From Nocardia goodfellowii (GTDB taxonomy: Bacteria > Actinomycetota > Actinomycetes > Mycobacteriales > Mycobacteriaceae), in assembly GCF_017875645.1 (NCBI RefSeq), contig NZ_JAGGMR010000001.1, positions 186,001 through 250,000 on the forward strand: DNA of 64,000 nt. Direction: 5' to 3'. The notes beneath the pieces were generated by a model that searched no databases, was not told where the DNA came from, and was given only the letters and a program-made list of their open reading frames with translations. The position numbers were made by a program, and so were the translations under genes. Shown piece after piece: positions 25,727 to 36,580 of this stretch (the first letter of the stretch is position 1; each line of letters opens with the position of its first letter).

Positions 25727-26413
25727 CTAGTCGATGCGGCGGCGATGCGCCCAGCGGGTGAGTGCGTTGCGGTTGGACTGCTGGGTTTTGCGGAGCACGT
25801 TGGAGGCGTGGGTTTCCACGGTTTTCACCGAGATGAACAAACTTTCGGCGATTTCGCGGTAGGTGTAGCCGCGAGCGAGCAGGCGCAGCACCTCGAGTTC
25901 GCGGGGTGTCAGCGAATCCAGCTCGGGATCCAGCGGCGGTTCCGGGACCGGGGACTTTCCGGTGAAGGAGTCGAGCACGAAACCGGCCAGTCGCGGACTG
26001 AACACCGCGTCCCCGCCCGCCACCCGGCGGACGCCGGCGGCCAGCTCAGAACCCGAGATCGTCTTGGTGACGTACCCGCGCGCGCCCGCGCGGATCACGG
26101 CGATCACGTCTTCGGCGGCATCGGAGACGCTGAGCGCCAAGCACACCGGGCGTACGCTCGCGGCCCCGGCCTGCGCTTGTTCCGGGGCTTCGCCCCAGGC
26201 CTCGATACCTTGCAGCACCGCGACCCCGCCGCCGTCGGGCATATGCACGTCGAGCAGCACCACATCCGGCGTGGTCGCCTTGATCCCGGCGATCGCCTCG
26301 GCCACCCCACCGGCCTCGCCGACCACTTCCATATCCGCCTCGCGACTCAGTTCCGCCCGCACACCGGACCGGAACACGGCGTGATCATCGACGAGAAAAA
26401 CCCGCACGGTCAC
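25727..26413 (-). CDS. NarL/LuxR-family response regulator
   Basis: A 228-residue two-domain regulator: receiver with VFLVDDHAVFR, phosphorylation aspartate in VVLLDVHMPDGGG and conserved Lys in VTKTISG, then a LuxR-type helix-turn-helix (LTPRELEVLRLLARGYTYRE, then VKTVETHASNVLRK). The GTG at 26413 follows AGGAGA. It lies 84 bases downstream of the sensor kinase gene on the same strand and is its evident partner. The neighbouring PspC-like and porin genes are candidate targets. Confidence 0.95.
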   Translation of the reverse strand: MTVRVFLVDDHAVFRSGVRAELSREADMEVVGEAGGVAEAIAGIKATTPDVVLLDVHMPDGGGVAVLQGIEAWGEAPEQAQAGAASVRPVCLALSVSDAAEDVIAVIRAGARGYVTKTISGSELAAGVRRVAGGDAVFSPRLAGFVLDSFTGKSPVPEPPLDPELDSLTPRELEVLRLLARGYTYREIAESLFISVKTVETHASNVLRKTQQSNRNALTRWAHRRRID

Positions 26414-26497
26414 CTGCTTCTCCTCACCCGTGGACCAACCCACCGGACTACACCGGCCGAGCCCGGCCGGCATTCCATCGGTATCACACTCGCGGCG

Positions 26498-27883
26498 CTA
26501 CTCGCCGGGGACCGGACGCGCGATACGCGCGGTCGGCGCGTCGGCGGAGATGGGCGAGAACTCCGGCACGCCCTCGGAACTCGCCGCATCGGCTTCTTCG
26601 GCCACCCCGGAATCGGTGCGCGGCATGATGATTCGCACTTCGGTGCCGCGCCCCGGATTGGACAGGATCTCCACCTGACCGCCGCGGCGCTCGATCCGTC
26701 CGCGAATCGACTTCGCCACACCCTGCCGGTCCTGTGCCACCGCGTGCACATCGAACCCGGCGCCGCGATCACGCACGAAAATACTGACCTGGTGCGGTTC
26801 GGCCTCGGCGAACAGGTCGATCTCCGGCACCCCGGCGTGCTTGGCCGCGTTGACCAGCGCCTCCCGGCTCGCGCCGAGCAGCGCCGTGAAATGTTCCTTC
26901 GGTAAACCGTTTCCGCTGTCGTCGGTGTCCATCGAGACGTCGCCGACGGTCACCGGAGTCACCTTCACCCCGTGCTGGTCCTCCACCTCACCGGCGATGG
27001 TGCGCAGCGCGGCGGCCAGACTCGACTCCGCCGGGCCGGGATCCTCGAACAGCCACTTCCGCAGCTCGCGTTCCTGGCTGCGGGCCAGCCTGGTCACCTC
27101 CTGCGGGTCGGCGGCCTGACGCTGGATCAGCGCGAGCGTCTGCAGCACCGAATCGTGCAGGTGGGAAGCGATCTCCTCACGCTCCTCGTTGCGAATGCGC
27201 GCGGCGCGTTCGGTATTCAGCGCCCGCATCATGCGCAGCCACAGCGGCACCGTCAGCAGACCCGCACCGACCAGCGTCACCGCCACCGCGATCAGCGCCG
27301 AACCGAGCGAGCTCAAATCGATCCGGGCCAGCACCACCACACCGAGCCCGGCCACGATCATGGTGGCCCCGGCGACGATGCGCGCCCACGTCACCACCGA
27401 GGAGCGCGCGGGCAGCCCGAGCAACGAGCGCGGGCCGTCGGTGTCGTACTCGCGCCACACCAGCGCCGCACCGACCGCGACCACGATGATCGGCACGATC
27501 ACCTTCGCCGCCATGGTCCCGTTCATCAGCCAGGACACCGCGATGGTCAGCCCGAGTCCGAGCAGCGCCAGCCCGATCGACCGCCGCCGCTCCGTCCCGG
27601 AGGGTTTCACCTCATCCGAACCACCGGGGGTGAAGATCCACAGCAGCCCGTAGGCGACGACGCCCGCTCCGGCCAGCGCGGACAGCAGGACGAAGGCCAT
27701 CCGCACCTTGAACGCGTCGAGCCCGAGATGATCGGCGATACCGCCGGCCACCCCGCCGACGATCCGCCCACCCGAGCGCCGCTCCAATTTCGGCTGCTCC
27801 GCCCCGGCATGAAACACCAGCGTCGGCTTGCCGCGCGGGTCCGCACTTCGGGCAGCGTCGAACGCGGGCATGGACGGGTACAT
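26498..27883 (-). CDS. PspC-domain sensor histidine kinase
   Basis: A 461-residue membrane kinase with an N-terminal PspC domain (RRSGGRIVGGVAGGIADHLG, then a membrane helix ending in YGLLWIF), about five membrane helices, a HisKA_3-type phosphoacceptor region (EEIASHLHDSVLQTLALI) and a C-terminal HATPase domain (EALVNAAKHAG, RDRGAGFD). Such kinases sense envelope stress. The ATG at 27883 is used; ATG 27871 is also possible. It pairs with the response regulator at 25727-26413. A second PspC protein lies nearby at 29085-30602. Confidence 0.93.
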   Translation of the reverse strand: MYPSMPAFDAARSADPRGKPTLVFHAGAEQPKLERRSGGRIVGGVAGGIADHLGLDAFKVRMAFVLLSALAGAGVVAYGLLWIFTPGGSDEVKPSGTERRRSIGLALLGLGLTIAVSWLMNGTMAAKVIVPIIVVAVGAALVWREYDTDGPRSLLGLPARSSVVTWARIVAGATMIVAGLGVVVLARIDLSSLGSALIAVAVTLVGAGLLTVPLWLRMMRALNTERAARIRNEEREEIASHLHDSVLQTLALIQRQAADPQEVTRLARSQERELRKWLFEDPGPAESSLAAALRTIAGEVEDQHGVKVTPVTVGDVSMDTDDSGNGLPKEHFTALLGASREALVNAAKHAGVPEIDLFAEAEPHQVSIFVRDRGAGFDVHAVAQDRQGVAKSIRGRIERRGGQVEILSNPGRGTEVRIIMPRTDSGVAEEADAASSEGVPEFSPISADAPTARIARPVPGE

Positions 27884-28148
27884 GCCTTCGATACTGGCAC
27901 GCCACACCGACAGCCAGCATCAGGAATCACCCTGATCTTCGGCTGTCCGGACCGGACCGCGGCGGCCGTATCCGCCTGTTCGGCCGCTCCGGTCCGGATA
28001 ACTCGCGACGACCACCGCCACCTGTGGTTTCGCACACGCATGAGCCTCCAGGCCCCGGCCCGATCCCGGTCCGGGCTCCTACGTTTTCTCCGGGCCACGA
28101 AACAACCGGCCCCGCTCCGCGACCGGAGCGACCGCAGGGGAGGAAATC

Positions 28149-28796
28149 ATGTCCATCAAGTCCGCCGCCGTCATGCTTACCGGGATCGCTGTGGCCGGGG
28201 CCGTTTTCGGAGCCGCACCCGCCAACGCCTTCGGCTACCCGGCCCACGAGAACAACTACGCCACACCCACCGGATTCGGATTCACCGTGGGGCACACCGA
28301 TATGGCGGCGCATCCGGTGGCGCCACAGAACGGTGTGCCGACCACGCGGGAGGTGTTCCTGAACAACACCGCATACGGCCGCGTCGACAGCCTGGGTACG
28401 GCCACGCTGAAATCCGGCTACCTGGTCGGCTGTGTGGTCGGCATCGACCTGACCTTCGGAGCGCACGCGGGCGCGGGCTTCGACGCGGGCGTCACCCTGG
28501 GTGCCGGCGGCAGCCCCGACGCGCTGGAGTCGAGCCTGGACGCCGGCATCGGCCCGGAGATCTCGGCCTCGATGGACCTGGACCTGGAAATCACGCCGGG
28601 CGTGATCAAACGGATCGAGACCGGTGTCAGGGAGCTGTCCGGCAACCGGACCGGCTATGTGATGAGCCGCGATTTCCACTTGCTCGTGGAGGGCTGCGGC
28701 GGGCCCTTGACCATCCGCCCTTTCACGACCATCGACGTGGAATCCCCGGAAGCCACGACCAACGGCGCGGTCTACGGGGATCCGATCGTCTTCTGA
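28149..28796 (+). CDS. MspA-family outer-membrane porin
   Basis: A 215-residue exported protein with a signal peptide (cleavage likely after ANA, about residue 27) and the MspA-family blocks VFLNNTAYGRVDS, TLKSGYLVGCVVGIDL and SPEATTNGAVYGDP. Members form water-filled pores in the mycolic-acid outer membrane, which supports a mycolate-bearing host such as Nocardia. GAGGAAATC precedes the ATG. It is divergent from the PspC sensor kinase. Confidence 0.93.
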   Translation: MSIKSAAVMLTGIAVAGAVFGAAPANAFGYPAHENNYATPTGFGFTVGHTDMAAHPVAPQNGVPTTREVFLNNTAYGRVDSLGTATLKSGYLVGCVVGIDLTFGAHAGAGFDAGVTLGAGGSPDALESSLDAGIGPEISASMDLDLEITPGVIKRIETGVRELSGNRTGYVMSRDFHLLVEGCGGPLTIRPFTTIDVESPEATTNGAVYGDPIVF

Positions 28797-28819
28797 TCAG
28801 GCGGTGCGGTACGTCCGGA

Positions 28820-28906
28820 TCACTCCTTGGGGAATCCGATGGAGAACAGCCCCGCGATGACGACGCAGCTGACGACAGAAGAGACGGGGATGAGCCATAG
28901 AGCCAT
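28820..28906 (-). CDS. Possible 28-residue single-helix membrane peptide
   Basis: The frame MALWLIPVSSVVSCVVIAGL followed by eight residues would form one membrane helix. There is no Shine-Dalgarno. A 15-bp inverted repeat ACTACA-GAG-TGTAGT (28916-28930) lies directly upstream. The rest of 28797-29084 shows nothing else. This is speculative and needs expression evidence. Confidence 0.25.
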   Translation of the reverse strand: MALWLIPVSSVVSCVVIAGLFSIGFPKE

Positions 28907-29084
28907 GGATTGAAGACTACAGAGTGTAGTAGATCACACTGCATCCAGTGGTGCCGAACGGCTGCTGCCGCAGGGCTTTGCGCGGCCCCGAGGGTCCCGC
29001 TCGCCGGGCGACCCCGGAGATCGGGACCGGATTCAGGGTTCACCCCGATGCGCCGAAGCTATGGTCCCGGCCACCATGGAGGGC

Positions 29085-30602
29085 ATGACGAAAACGAGCT
29101 TCGGCGATCAGCTCCGGCAGATGTGGCAGACCCGCCCCGTCCGACTGCCGCGGCAGGGCCCGGTCGCCGGTGTCGCGGCCGGGTTCGGCAGGCGGTACAA
29201 CATCGACCCGGTACTGGTCCGGGTCGCGTTCGTGGTGTCGACGATGTTCGGCGGCGCCGGGATCGTGCTGTACCTGCTGGGCTGGCTGCTGCTGAGCTCG
29301 CCGGGCGGCGAATCATCGCGTGCCGAAGGGCTTTTCGGCAAGGGCGAGAGCTCGCAGTCGCACACCAAGACCATCGTGCTGATCGTGGCGCTGTGCATCG
29401 CGGTCAGTTCGATGGGCCCGTTCAGTTCCGGCCTGGCCGGGTCCGGGATCATCAGCTTGGCGCTGATGCTGGCGGGCTGGTGGATGCTGCACATGCGGGT
29501 GCCGAATCCGCCGCCCGGCACCAGCGCGCTGGACAGCGACTTCGATTTCGGTACCGGCGGCGGGCTGACCGCGACCGGTTACCCCGGCACCGCGTTCCCG
29601 ACCACCGGGAACTACTACTCCGATGTCATGCCGGTGTACTCGCCGTACACCAAACTTCCGGACGCCTACGTGCCGGACAAGCCGGTCGAGAACGCCGCAC
29701 CCGCCTCCGACGATCAGCCCACCGTCCTGCTGGACAAGAGCGAAACACGCGTCGATTCCACTGCCGCAGTGGACATCTCGAAGCCGGACGCCGATGATTC
29801 AGGGCAAGACGCGAGCGCGTCGAGCACGTCGCCGTCACTGTTCGAGCAGCATGCGCCGAGCGAATCCGGTTCCAGCGCAGGCGCTCCCGAGTTCCTGCCC
29901 ACGCGGACACCGAGCCCGGCCCCTCCCGGCCTCGTCACTCCGCCGTCCTGGGACCCGCTCGGCGTCGCGCCGCTGGCCTGGGATCTGCCCGAGCCCGCAC
30001 CGGCCCGTACCGTCGTCGCTCCGCCGCAGAAGCGCCCCCGCTCCCGGCTCACCCCCACCGTGCTCGGCCTGGCCATCCTCGCCGCCGCCGGAGCCGGCGC
30101 GGCCGCGGTCTCCGGCGTGGAATGGATGACCCCTGGGCGGATCGCCGCGATCGCCTTGGCCGTGGTCGGCCTCGGCCTGGTGGTCGGCGCGTTCCTCCGC
30201 CGCGGCGCCGGCCTGCTGGTGGTGACGGCCCCGCTCGCCGGTTTCGTCGTCCTGGCGTCGCTGATCGGCCCGATCGACGGCGCCACCATCGGCGACCGCG
30301 CTTGGGCCCCGAAGTCCGTGAGCGAGTTGCAGCCCGAGTACGCCCTGTCGATCGGCACGGCAACGCTGGACCTGCGTTCGCTGAAGCTGACCGAGAGCCG
30401 CACGGTGGACGTGAAGGTGGGGACGGGCGATGTCAGAGTCCTTCTGCCGCAAGACATGACCGTCGACGCCAAGTGCACCGTGAAGATAAGTGACAAAGTC
30501 GACTGTCCCCCGGGCATCACCGGCCCGAATACCCCCGACGCACCGGTGCTCCGCCTGAATGTGGATATGCGGATCGGGCAAGTGGAGGTGTCCCGTGGCT
30601 GA
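29085..30602 (+). CDS. PspC-domain membrane protein with a LiaF-like C-terminal region
   Basis: A 505-residue protein with an N-terminal PspC domain (LPRQGPVAGVAAGFGRRYNI, VLYLLGWLLLSS), further membrane helices, a long proline/serine/aspartate-rich linker (about 180-325), another helix group, and a C-terminal beta-rich domain (IGTATLDLRSLKLT, VKVGTGDVRVLLP) like the cell-envelope response domain of LiaF-type proteins. It probably monitors or guards the envelope with the nearby two-component system. ATG 29085 is chosen; ATG 29061 and 29076 are in frame. The last eight bases overlap the next gene. Confidence 0.88.
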   Translation: MTKTSFGDQLRQMWQTRPVRLPRQGPVAGVAAGFGRRYNIDPVLVRVAFVVSTMFGGAGIVLYLLGWLLLSSPGGESSRAEGLFGKGESSQSHTKTIVLIVALCIAVSSMGPFSSGLAGSGIISLALMLAGWWMLHMRVPNPPPGTSALDSDFDFGTGGGLTATGYPGTAFPTTGNYYSDVMPVYSPYTKLPDAYVPDKPVENAAPASDDQPTVLLDKSETRVDSTAAVDISKPDADDSGQDASASSTSPSLFEQHAPSESGSSAGAPEFLPTRTPSPAPPGLVTPPSWDPLGVAPLAWDLPEPAPARTVVAPPQKRPRSRLTPTVLGLAILAAAGAGAAAVSGVEWMTPGRIAAIALAVVGLGLVVGAFLRRGAGLLVVTAPLAGFVVLASLIGPIDGATIGDRAWAPKSVSELQPEYALSIGTATLDLRSLKLTESRTVDVKVGTGDVRVLLPQDMTVDAKCTVKISDKVDCPPGITGPNTPDAPVLRLNVDMRIGQVEVSRG

Positions 30603-30798
30603 TCAGCCCGAAACCAAGCGCGGATTCTCCCCGTCGCTACTGATAGTCGGCCTGCTGGCCCTCGCGGTCAGTGCCTGGGGCCTGATCGGCCCGGCCACGA
30701 TGCCGGTCAGCGGCGCGATCTCCTTCGGCTGGATCCTGGTGATCACCGCGATTGTCATCGGCGTCCTCTTGGTGCTCTCGCCACGGAAACGCCGCTAG
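30595..30798 (+). CDS. Small two-helix membrane protein
   Basis: A 67-residue protein with two hydrophobic segments (LLIVGLLALAVSAWGLIG and an ISFGWILVITAIVIGVLLVL segment) and a basic tail. The GTG at 30595 follows GGAGGTG and overlaps the end of the PspC-protein gene, so it is translationally coupled to it and probably works with it. Family function unknown. A strong terminator follows. Confidence 0.88.
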   Translation: MADQPETKRGFSPSLLIVGLLALAVSAWGLIGPATMPVSGAISFGWILVITAIVIGVLLVLSPRKRR

Positions 30799-30810
30799 AC
30801 CAACCGAATA

Positions 30811-30844
30811 GCGAAAGGCCCGCCCCGGGAGGCGGGCCTTTCGC
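30811..30844. terminator. Strong bidirectional terminator
   Basis: GCGAAAGGCCCGCC and GGCGGGCCTTTCGC form a perfect 14-bp stem with a six-base loop between the convergent PspC operon and guaA. The A- and T-rich inner ends suit termination in both directions. Confidence 0.9.
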
Positions 30845-30859
30845 ATGTCTACCGGAGGA

Positions 30860-32440
30860 TCACTCCCATTCGATGGTGCCCGGCGGCTTGCTCGTCACAT
30901 CGAGCACTACGCGGTTGACCTCCGCCACCTCGTTGGTGATCCGGGTCGAAATGCGTTCCAGCACTTCATAGGGCAGGCGCGTCCAGTCGGCGGTCATGGC
31001 GTCCTCGCTGGACACCGGGCGCAACACGATCGGGTGGCCGTAGGTGCGACCGTCGCCCTGGACGCCGACGCTGCGGACATCGGCCAGCAGCACCACAGGG
31101 CACTGCCAGATGGACTTGTCGAGTCCGGCGGCGGTGAGTTCCTCACGCGCGATCGCATCGGCCTGCCGCAACAGCTCGAGCCGTTCCAGAGTCACCTCGC
31201 CGATGATGCGGATGCCCAGACCCGGCCCCGGGAACGGCTGGCGCGCAACGATTTCCTCGGGCAGGCCCAGTTCCCGGCCGACCGCGCGGACCTCGTCCTT
31301 GAACAGCAGCCGCAGCGGCTCGACCAGATCGAACTCCAGGTCGTCGGGCAGCCCGCCGACATTGTGATGCGACTTGATGTTCGCGGTGCCGGTGCCACCG
31401 CCGGATTCCACCACGTCCGGATACAGCGTGCCCTGCACCAGGAACTCGACCTTCGGCGCGACGCCGTCGGCGGCGCCGTGCTCGGCGACCACACCGGCCA
31501 CGGCTTCCTCGAACGACCGGATGAACTCCCGGCCGATGATCTTGCGCTTCTCCTCCGGATCGGTGACACCCTTCAGCTCACCGAGGAACTTGTCGACCGC
31601 GTCGACAGTCACCAGCTTGGCGCCGGTGGAGGCGACGAAATCCTGCTGGACCTGCTCGCGCTCCCCCGCCCGCAGCAGACCGTGGTCGACGAACACACAG
31701 GTCAACCTGTCACCGATGGCGCGCTGCACGAGCGCGGCGGCGACGGCGCTGTCCACGCCGCCGGACAGGCCGCAGATCGCGTGGCCGTCACCGACCTGCT
31801 CGCGCACCTGCGCGACCAGCGAGTCGGCGATATTGGCGGGCGTCCAGGTGGCTTTGATCTCGGCGATCTCGTGCAGGAAGCGGCTGAGCACCTGCTGGCC
31901 GTGCGGCGAATGCAGCACTTCCGGGTGGTACTGCACGCCGGCCAGGCGACGGGCCCGGTCCTCGAACGCGGCGACCGGCGCGCCCGCGCTGGTGCCGGTG
32001 ACCTCGAACCCGGACGGCGCCTCGGTGACCGCGTCACCGTGGCTCATCCACACCGGCTGGGTGGTGGGCAGGCCACCGTGCAGCAAACCGCCGTCGACCT
32101 TGAACTCGGTGCGGCCGTACTCCCGGGTGCCGGTGTGCGCGACGGTGCCGCCGAGCGCCTGGGCCATGGCCTGGAAGCCGTAGCAGATGCCGAAGACGGG
32201 GACTTCGAGGTCGAACAGCTTCGCGTCCAGCTGCGGCGCGCCGTCGGCGTACACGCTGGACGGGCCGCCGGACAGAATCACCGCGAGCGGCTGCTTCTCC
32301 GCGATCTCCGACACCGACATGGTGTGCGGGATCACCTCGGAGTAGACGCTCGATTCGCGGACTCGACGAGCGATCAGCTGGGCGTACTGGGCACCGAAGT
32401 CGACGACGAGGACCGGTCTCTGGGAATCTGCCACCGCCAT
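30860..32440 (-). CDS. guaA: GMP synthase (glutamine-hydrolysing)
   Basis: A 526-residue two-domain enzyme that aminates XMP to GMP. The class I glutamine amidotransferase domain has GICYGFQ with the nucleophile cysteine and the YHPEV histidine/glutamate; the ATP-pyrophosphatase domain has SGGVDS; the C-terminal dimerisation domain ends in [10 protein letters not shown] as in all GuaA proteins. It lies near guaB3 and guaB, giving a purine cluster. ATG 32440 is used. Confidence 0.98.
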   Translation of the reverse strand: MAVADSQRPVLVVDFGAQYAQLIARRVRESSVYSEVIPHTMSVSEIAEKQPLAVILSGGPSSVYADGAPQLDAKLFDLEVPVFGICYGFQAMAQALGGTVAHTGTREYGRTEFKVDGGLLHGGLPTTQPVWMSHGDAVTEAPSGFEVTGTSAGAPVAAFEDRARRLAGVQYHPEVLHSPHGQQVLSRFLHEIAEIKATWTPANIADSLVAQVREQVGDGHAICGLSGGVDSAVAAALVQRAIGDRLTCVFVDHGLLRAGEREQVQQDFVASTGAKLVTVDAVDKFLGELKGVTDPEEKRKIIGREFIRSFEEAVAGVVAEHGAADGVAPKVEFLVQGTLYPDVVESGGGTGTANIKSHHNVGGLPDDLEFDLVEPLRLLFKDEVRAVGRELGLPEEIVARQPFPGPGLGIRIIGEVTLERLELLRQADAIAREELTAAGLDKSIWQCPVVLLADVRSVGVQGDGRTYGHPIVLRPVSSEDAMTADWTRLPYEVLERISTRITNEVAEVNRVVLDVTSKPPGTIEWE

Positions 32441-32590
32441 AGTCTAGAGCGGCGCGTCCGCGCGCCCGTGGGGGGCAGTGGTCCAGCTCGGGTACGTGAT
32501 ACAGCCCACTCATCGATCCAGGGCCGGACCGAGAGCAGCAGCGCAGCAAATCCCACCGCGTACCGGGGCGGCGCTGGTTATCCTCTGCTC

Positions 32591-33385
32591 GTGCCATTCG
32601 CCCGTGCGATAGACGCCGACATCCACTACGAGGACAGCGGCGGTGACGGTCCGGTGGTGCTGCTCGCCCACGAGTTCTTCATGGACCGCACCATGTTCGC
32701 GTCCCAAACGGCCGCGCTGGCACCGGAATTCCGCATCGTGTCATGGGACGCGCGCGGCCACGGCCGCACCACCGACCAGGGCCTGCCCTTCACCTACTGG
32801 ACCGCCGCGCGGGACGCGCTGACCGTCCTGGACCAGCTCGGCGCCGAGCGGGCGGTCATCGGCGGCACCGCGCAGGGCGGCTTCACCGCCCTGCGCACGG
32901 CCCTCATTGCGCCGGAACGGGTTTCCGCGCTCATCCTGATCAGCACCGAGGCGCACGGCCACACCCCCGAGCAGTCCACCGCCACCCTCAAGTTCCTGGA
33001 CGAGTGGTACGACGAGGATTCCCGGCAGCGGGCGGTAAACCAATTGGCGCACTGGTTGATCGGCGACGACGACGGGTACCGCGAGGTGTGGACCAAACGC
33101 TGGCTGGCCCGCGACCGCCGCGGTATCGAGGTCGCCGCCGGCTGCCTGCTCGCACGCGACTCGGTGCTCGACCGCCTGGGCGAAATCACCTGCCCCGCAC
33201 TGGTTATCCACGCCACCGATTCCGGCATCGCGCGCCATCGCGCTCGCCAGCTCAGCCGCGGCCTGGCGCACTCCACCTATGTGGAGATCACCGGCGCCCG
33301 CCTGGCGGTCACCATGACCCATGCCGACACGGTCAACCACGCGATCCGGCGGTTCCTCCGCGAGCGGCTCACCCACGCCCGCTGA
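32591..33385 (+). CDS. Alpha/beta hydrolase-fold protein lacking the catalytic serine
   Basis: A 264-residue protein with the fold's VVLLAHEFF (oxyanion region, HG changed to HE) and WDARGHGRT. The nucleophile elbow reads GTAQGG, so the usual serine is Ala94. The catalytic histidine position near the C-terminus reads GARLAVTMTH, with Leu238 where GAGH is normal. Two of three catalytic residues seem lost, so it may bind rather than cleave a ligand. The GTG start lies six bases after TATCCT (32579-32584), a leaderless arrangement. It sits between guaA and guaB3 with which it has no obvious link. Confidence 0.85.
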   Translation: MPFARAIDADIHYEDSGGDGPVVLLAHEFFMDRTMFASQTAALAPEFRIVSWDARGHGRTTDQGLPFTYWTAARDALTVLDQLGAERAVIGGTAQGGFTALRTALIAPERVSALILISTEAHGHTPEQSTATLKFLDEWYDEDSRQRAVNQLAHWLIGDDDGYREVWTKRWLARDRRGIEVAAGCLLARDSVLDRLGEITCPALVIHATDSGIARHRARQLSRGLAHSTYVEITGARLAVTMTHADTVNHAIRRFLRERLTHAR

Positions 33386-33406
33386 ACCGGACGTGGGCCG
33401 CCGGGC

Positions 33407-34567
33407 TCAGGCGCGAACGGACAGACCGACCTTCTGGAATTCCTTGAGGTCGGAGTAACCGGCCTTGGCCATCGAACGTCGCAGACCGCCGACCAGGTTC
33501 AGCGAACCGAACGGATCGTCGGACGGGCCGTAGAGGACGCGCTCCAGGTTCGGGCGCGCCGGTTCGGTGGCCTCGCCGCCGAGATCCCACGGATCGTCCA
33601 CGTGCAGCATGGAACCGCGCGGCACCGATGGGTGCGCGGCCGAGGACGGCCAATACCAGCCACGGCCCGGCGCTTCGGCCGCCATGGCCAGCGGCACGCC
33701 CAGCATGGCGGCGTCCGCGCCACAGGCGATGGCCTTGGCGAGCTGACCCGAGGTGGCGATGTCACCGTCGGCGATGACGTGCACGTAGCGGCCGCCGGTC
33801 TCGTCGAGGTAGTCGCGGCGCGCCGCGGCCGCGTCGGCGATCGCGGTGGCCATCGGCACCCCGATACCCAGCACCTCGCCGGTGGTGGTGGCGCCCGGGT
33901 AGGAGCCGTAGCCGACGATGACACCGGCCGCGCCGGTACGCATCAGGTGCAGCGCGGTCTTGTGATCACTCACGCCGCCCGCGACCACCGGCACATCCAG
34001 TTCGGCGATGAAGGTCTTCAGGTTCAGCGGCTCGCCGTCACCGACGTGCTCGGCGGAGATGATGGTGCCGTGCACGACCAGCAGGTCGATGCCGGTCTGC
34101 ACCAGCGCCGGAGTCAGAGCCCGCGCGTTCTGCGGGCTGACGCGCACCGCGACGGTCACCCCGGCCGCCCGCACCTGCGCCACCGCGGCGGCGAGCAAAT
34201 CCGGCTGCATCGGCGCGGCGTGCAATTCCTGCAGCAGCGCGATGGCTCGTTCGTAACCCCCCTTGGCAACCAATTCGACCAGCTGGTCGATCTTGGCTTC
34301 GACATCGGCGTGCCGGGCCCACAAGCCCTCGCCGTTGATCACGCCGAGCCCGCCCAGGCGGCCGAGCTCGATGGCGAAGCGCGGCGACACCAGCGCGTCG
34401 GTCGGATGCGCCAGGCACGGGATCTCGAACCGGTAGGCGTCGAGCTGCCAGGCCAGCGATACCTGCTTGGACGAACGGGTCCGCCGCGAGGGCACGATGT
34501 CGACATCGTCCAGCTCGTAGGTACGCCGGGCGGTCCGGCCCATACCGATCTCGACCATGTCGCGCAC
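33407..34567 (-). CDS. guaB3: GuaB3, IMP dehydrogenase-family protein without CBS domains
   Basis: A 386-residue TIM-barrel protein with the GuaB3 start RDMVEIGMGRTARRTYELDD and VPSRRTR, then LAHPTDALVSPRFAIELGRL. It belongs to the IMPDH/GMP reductase family; family members have been proposed to act as GMP reductases, so the true reaction is uncertain. The GTG at 34567 follows AGGAG. It lies downstream of guaB on the same strand, but a 240-bp gap with a hairpin separates them. Confidence 0.95.
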   Translation of the reverse strand: MRDMVEIGMGRTARRTYELDDVDIVPSRRTRSSKQVSLAWQLDAYRFEIPCLAHPTDALVSPRFAIELGRLGGLGVINGEGLWARHADVEAKIDQLVELVAKGGYERAIALLQELHAAPMQPDLLAAAVAQVRAAGVTVAVRVSPQNARALTPALVQTGIDLLVVHGTIISAEHVGDGEPLNLKTFIAELDVPVVAGGVSDHKTALHLMRTGAAGVIVGYGSYPGATTTGEVLGIGVPMATAIADAAAARRDYLDETGGRYVHVIADGDIATSGQLAKAIACGADAAMLGVPLAMAAEAPGRGWYWPSSAAHPSVPRGSMLHVDDPWDLGGEATEPARPNLERVLYGPSDDPFGSLNLVGGLRRSMAKAGYSDLKEFQKVGLSVRA

Positions 34568-34580
34568 GTGTCTACTCCTT

Positions 34581-34622
34581 GCTTGTCTGTGATTGCCGCG
34601 CCGCGGCTTGTCTGTGATCGCC
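34581..34622. repeat. Two 17-bp direct repeats in the guaB3 leader
   Basis: GCTTGTCTGTGATTGCC (34581-34597) and GCTTGTCTGTGATCGCC (34606-34622) differ at one base with a 25-bp period, just before the guaB3 ribosome site (read on the minus strand as GGCnATCACAGACAAGC). They could be binding sites for a regulator. Confidence 0.7.
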
Positions 34623-34723
34623 CGAGCCGCGCGGCTGGACTCGCCCGCCATCGAGGTGCGTCCGTGGCTCGGGGGCCGGGGCTGGGCGCGCTCCGATCCG
34701 CAGCGGCGCCCGCGCACAGGGCC

Positions 34724-34748
34724 GCCGGATCGTGATCCACGATCCGGC
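34724..34748 (-). terminator. Hairpin between guaB and guaB3
   Basis: Perfect 11-bp stem GCCGGATCGTG/CACGATCCGGC with a three-base loop, 60 bases after the guaB stop. It may end the guaB transcript or attenuate into guaB3. Confidence 0.65.
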
Positions 34749-34807
34749 CGCGCCCCGACTCTCCGCGAACAGGTTAATCGCGCGAGCACGCGCGACTGTC
34801 AAGCCGT

Positions 34808-36499
<1,692 letters not shown>

Positions 36500-36580
36500 T
36501 CAGGCGCGGTTCCCGGGATCGGCGAAACTTGCCCACCACATAGCTGGCGCAGACCGCCCTGTTCTGCGTACCGTGGGTGT

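Noticed and set aside
30845..33385. 846-codon plus-strand frame across guaA
   Set aside because: Antisense to guaA; the real gene begins at 32591 behind a leaderless-type promoter.
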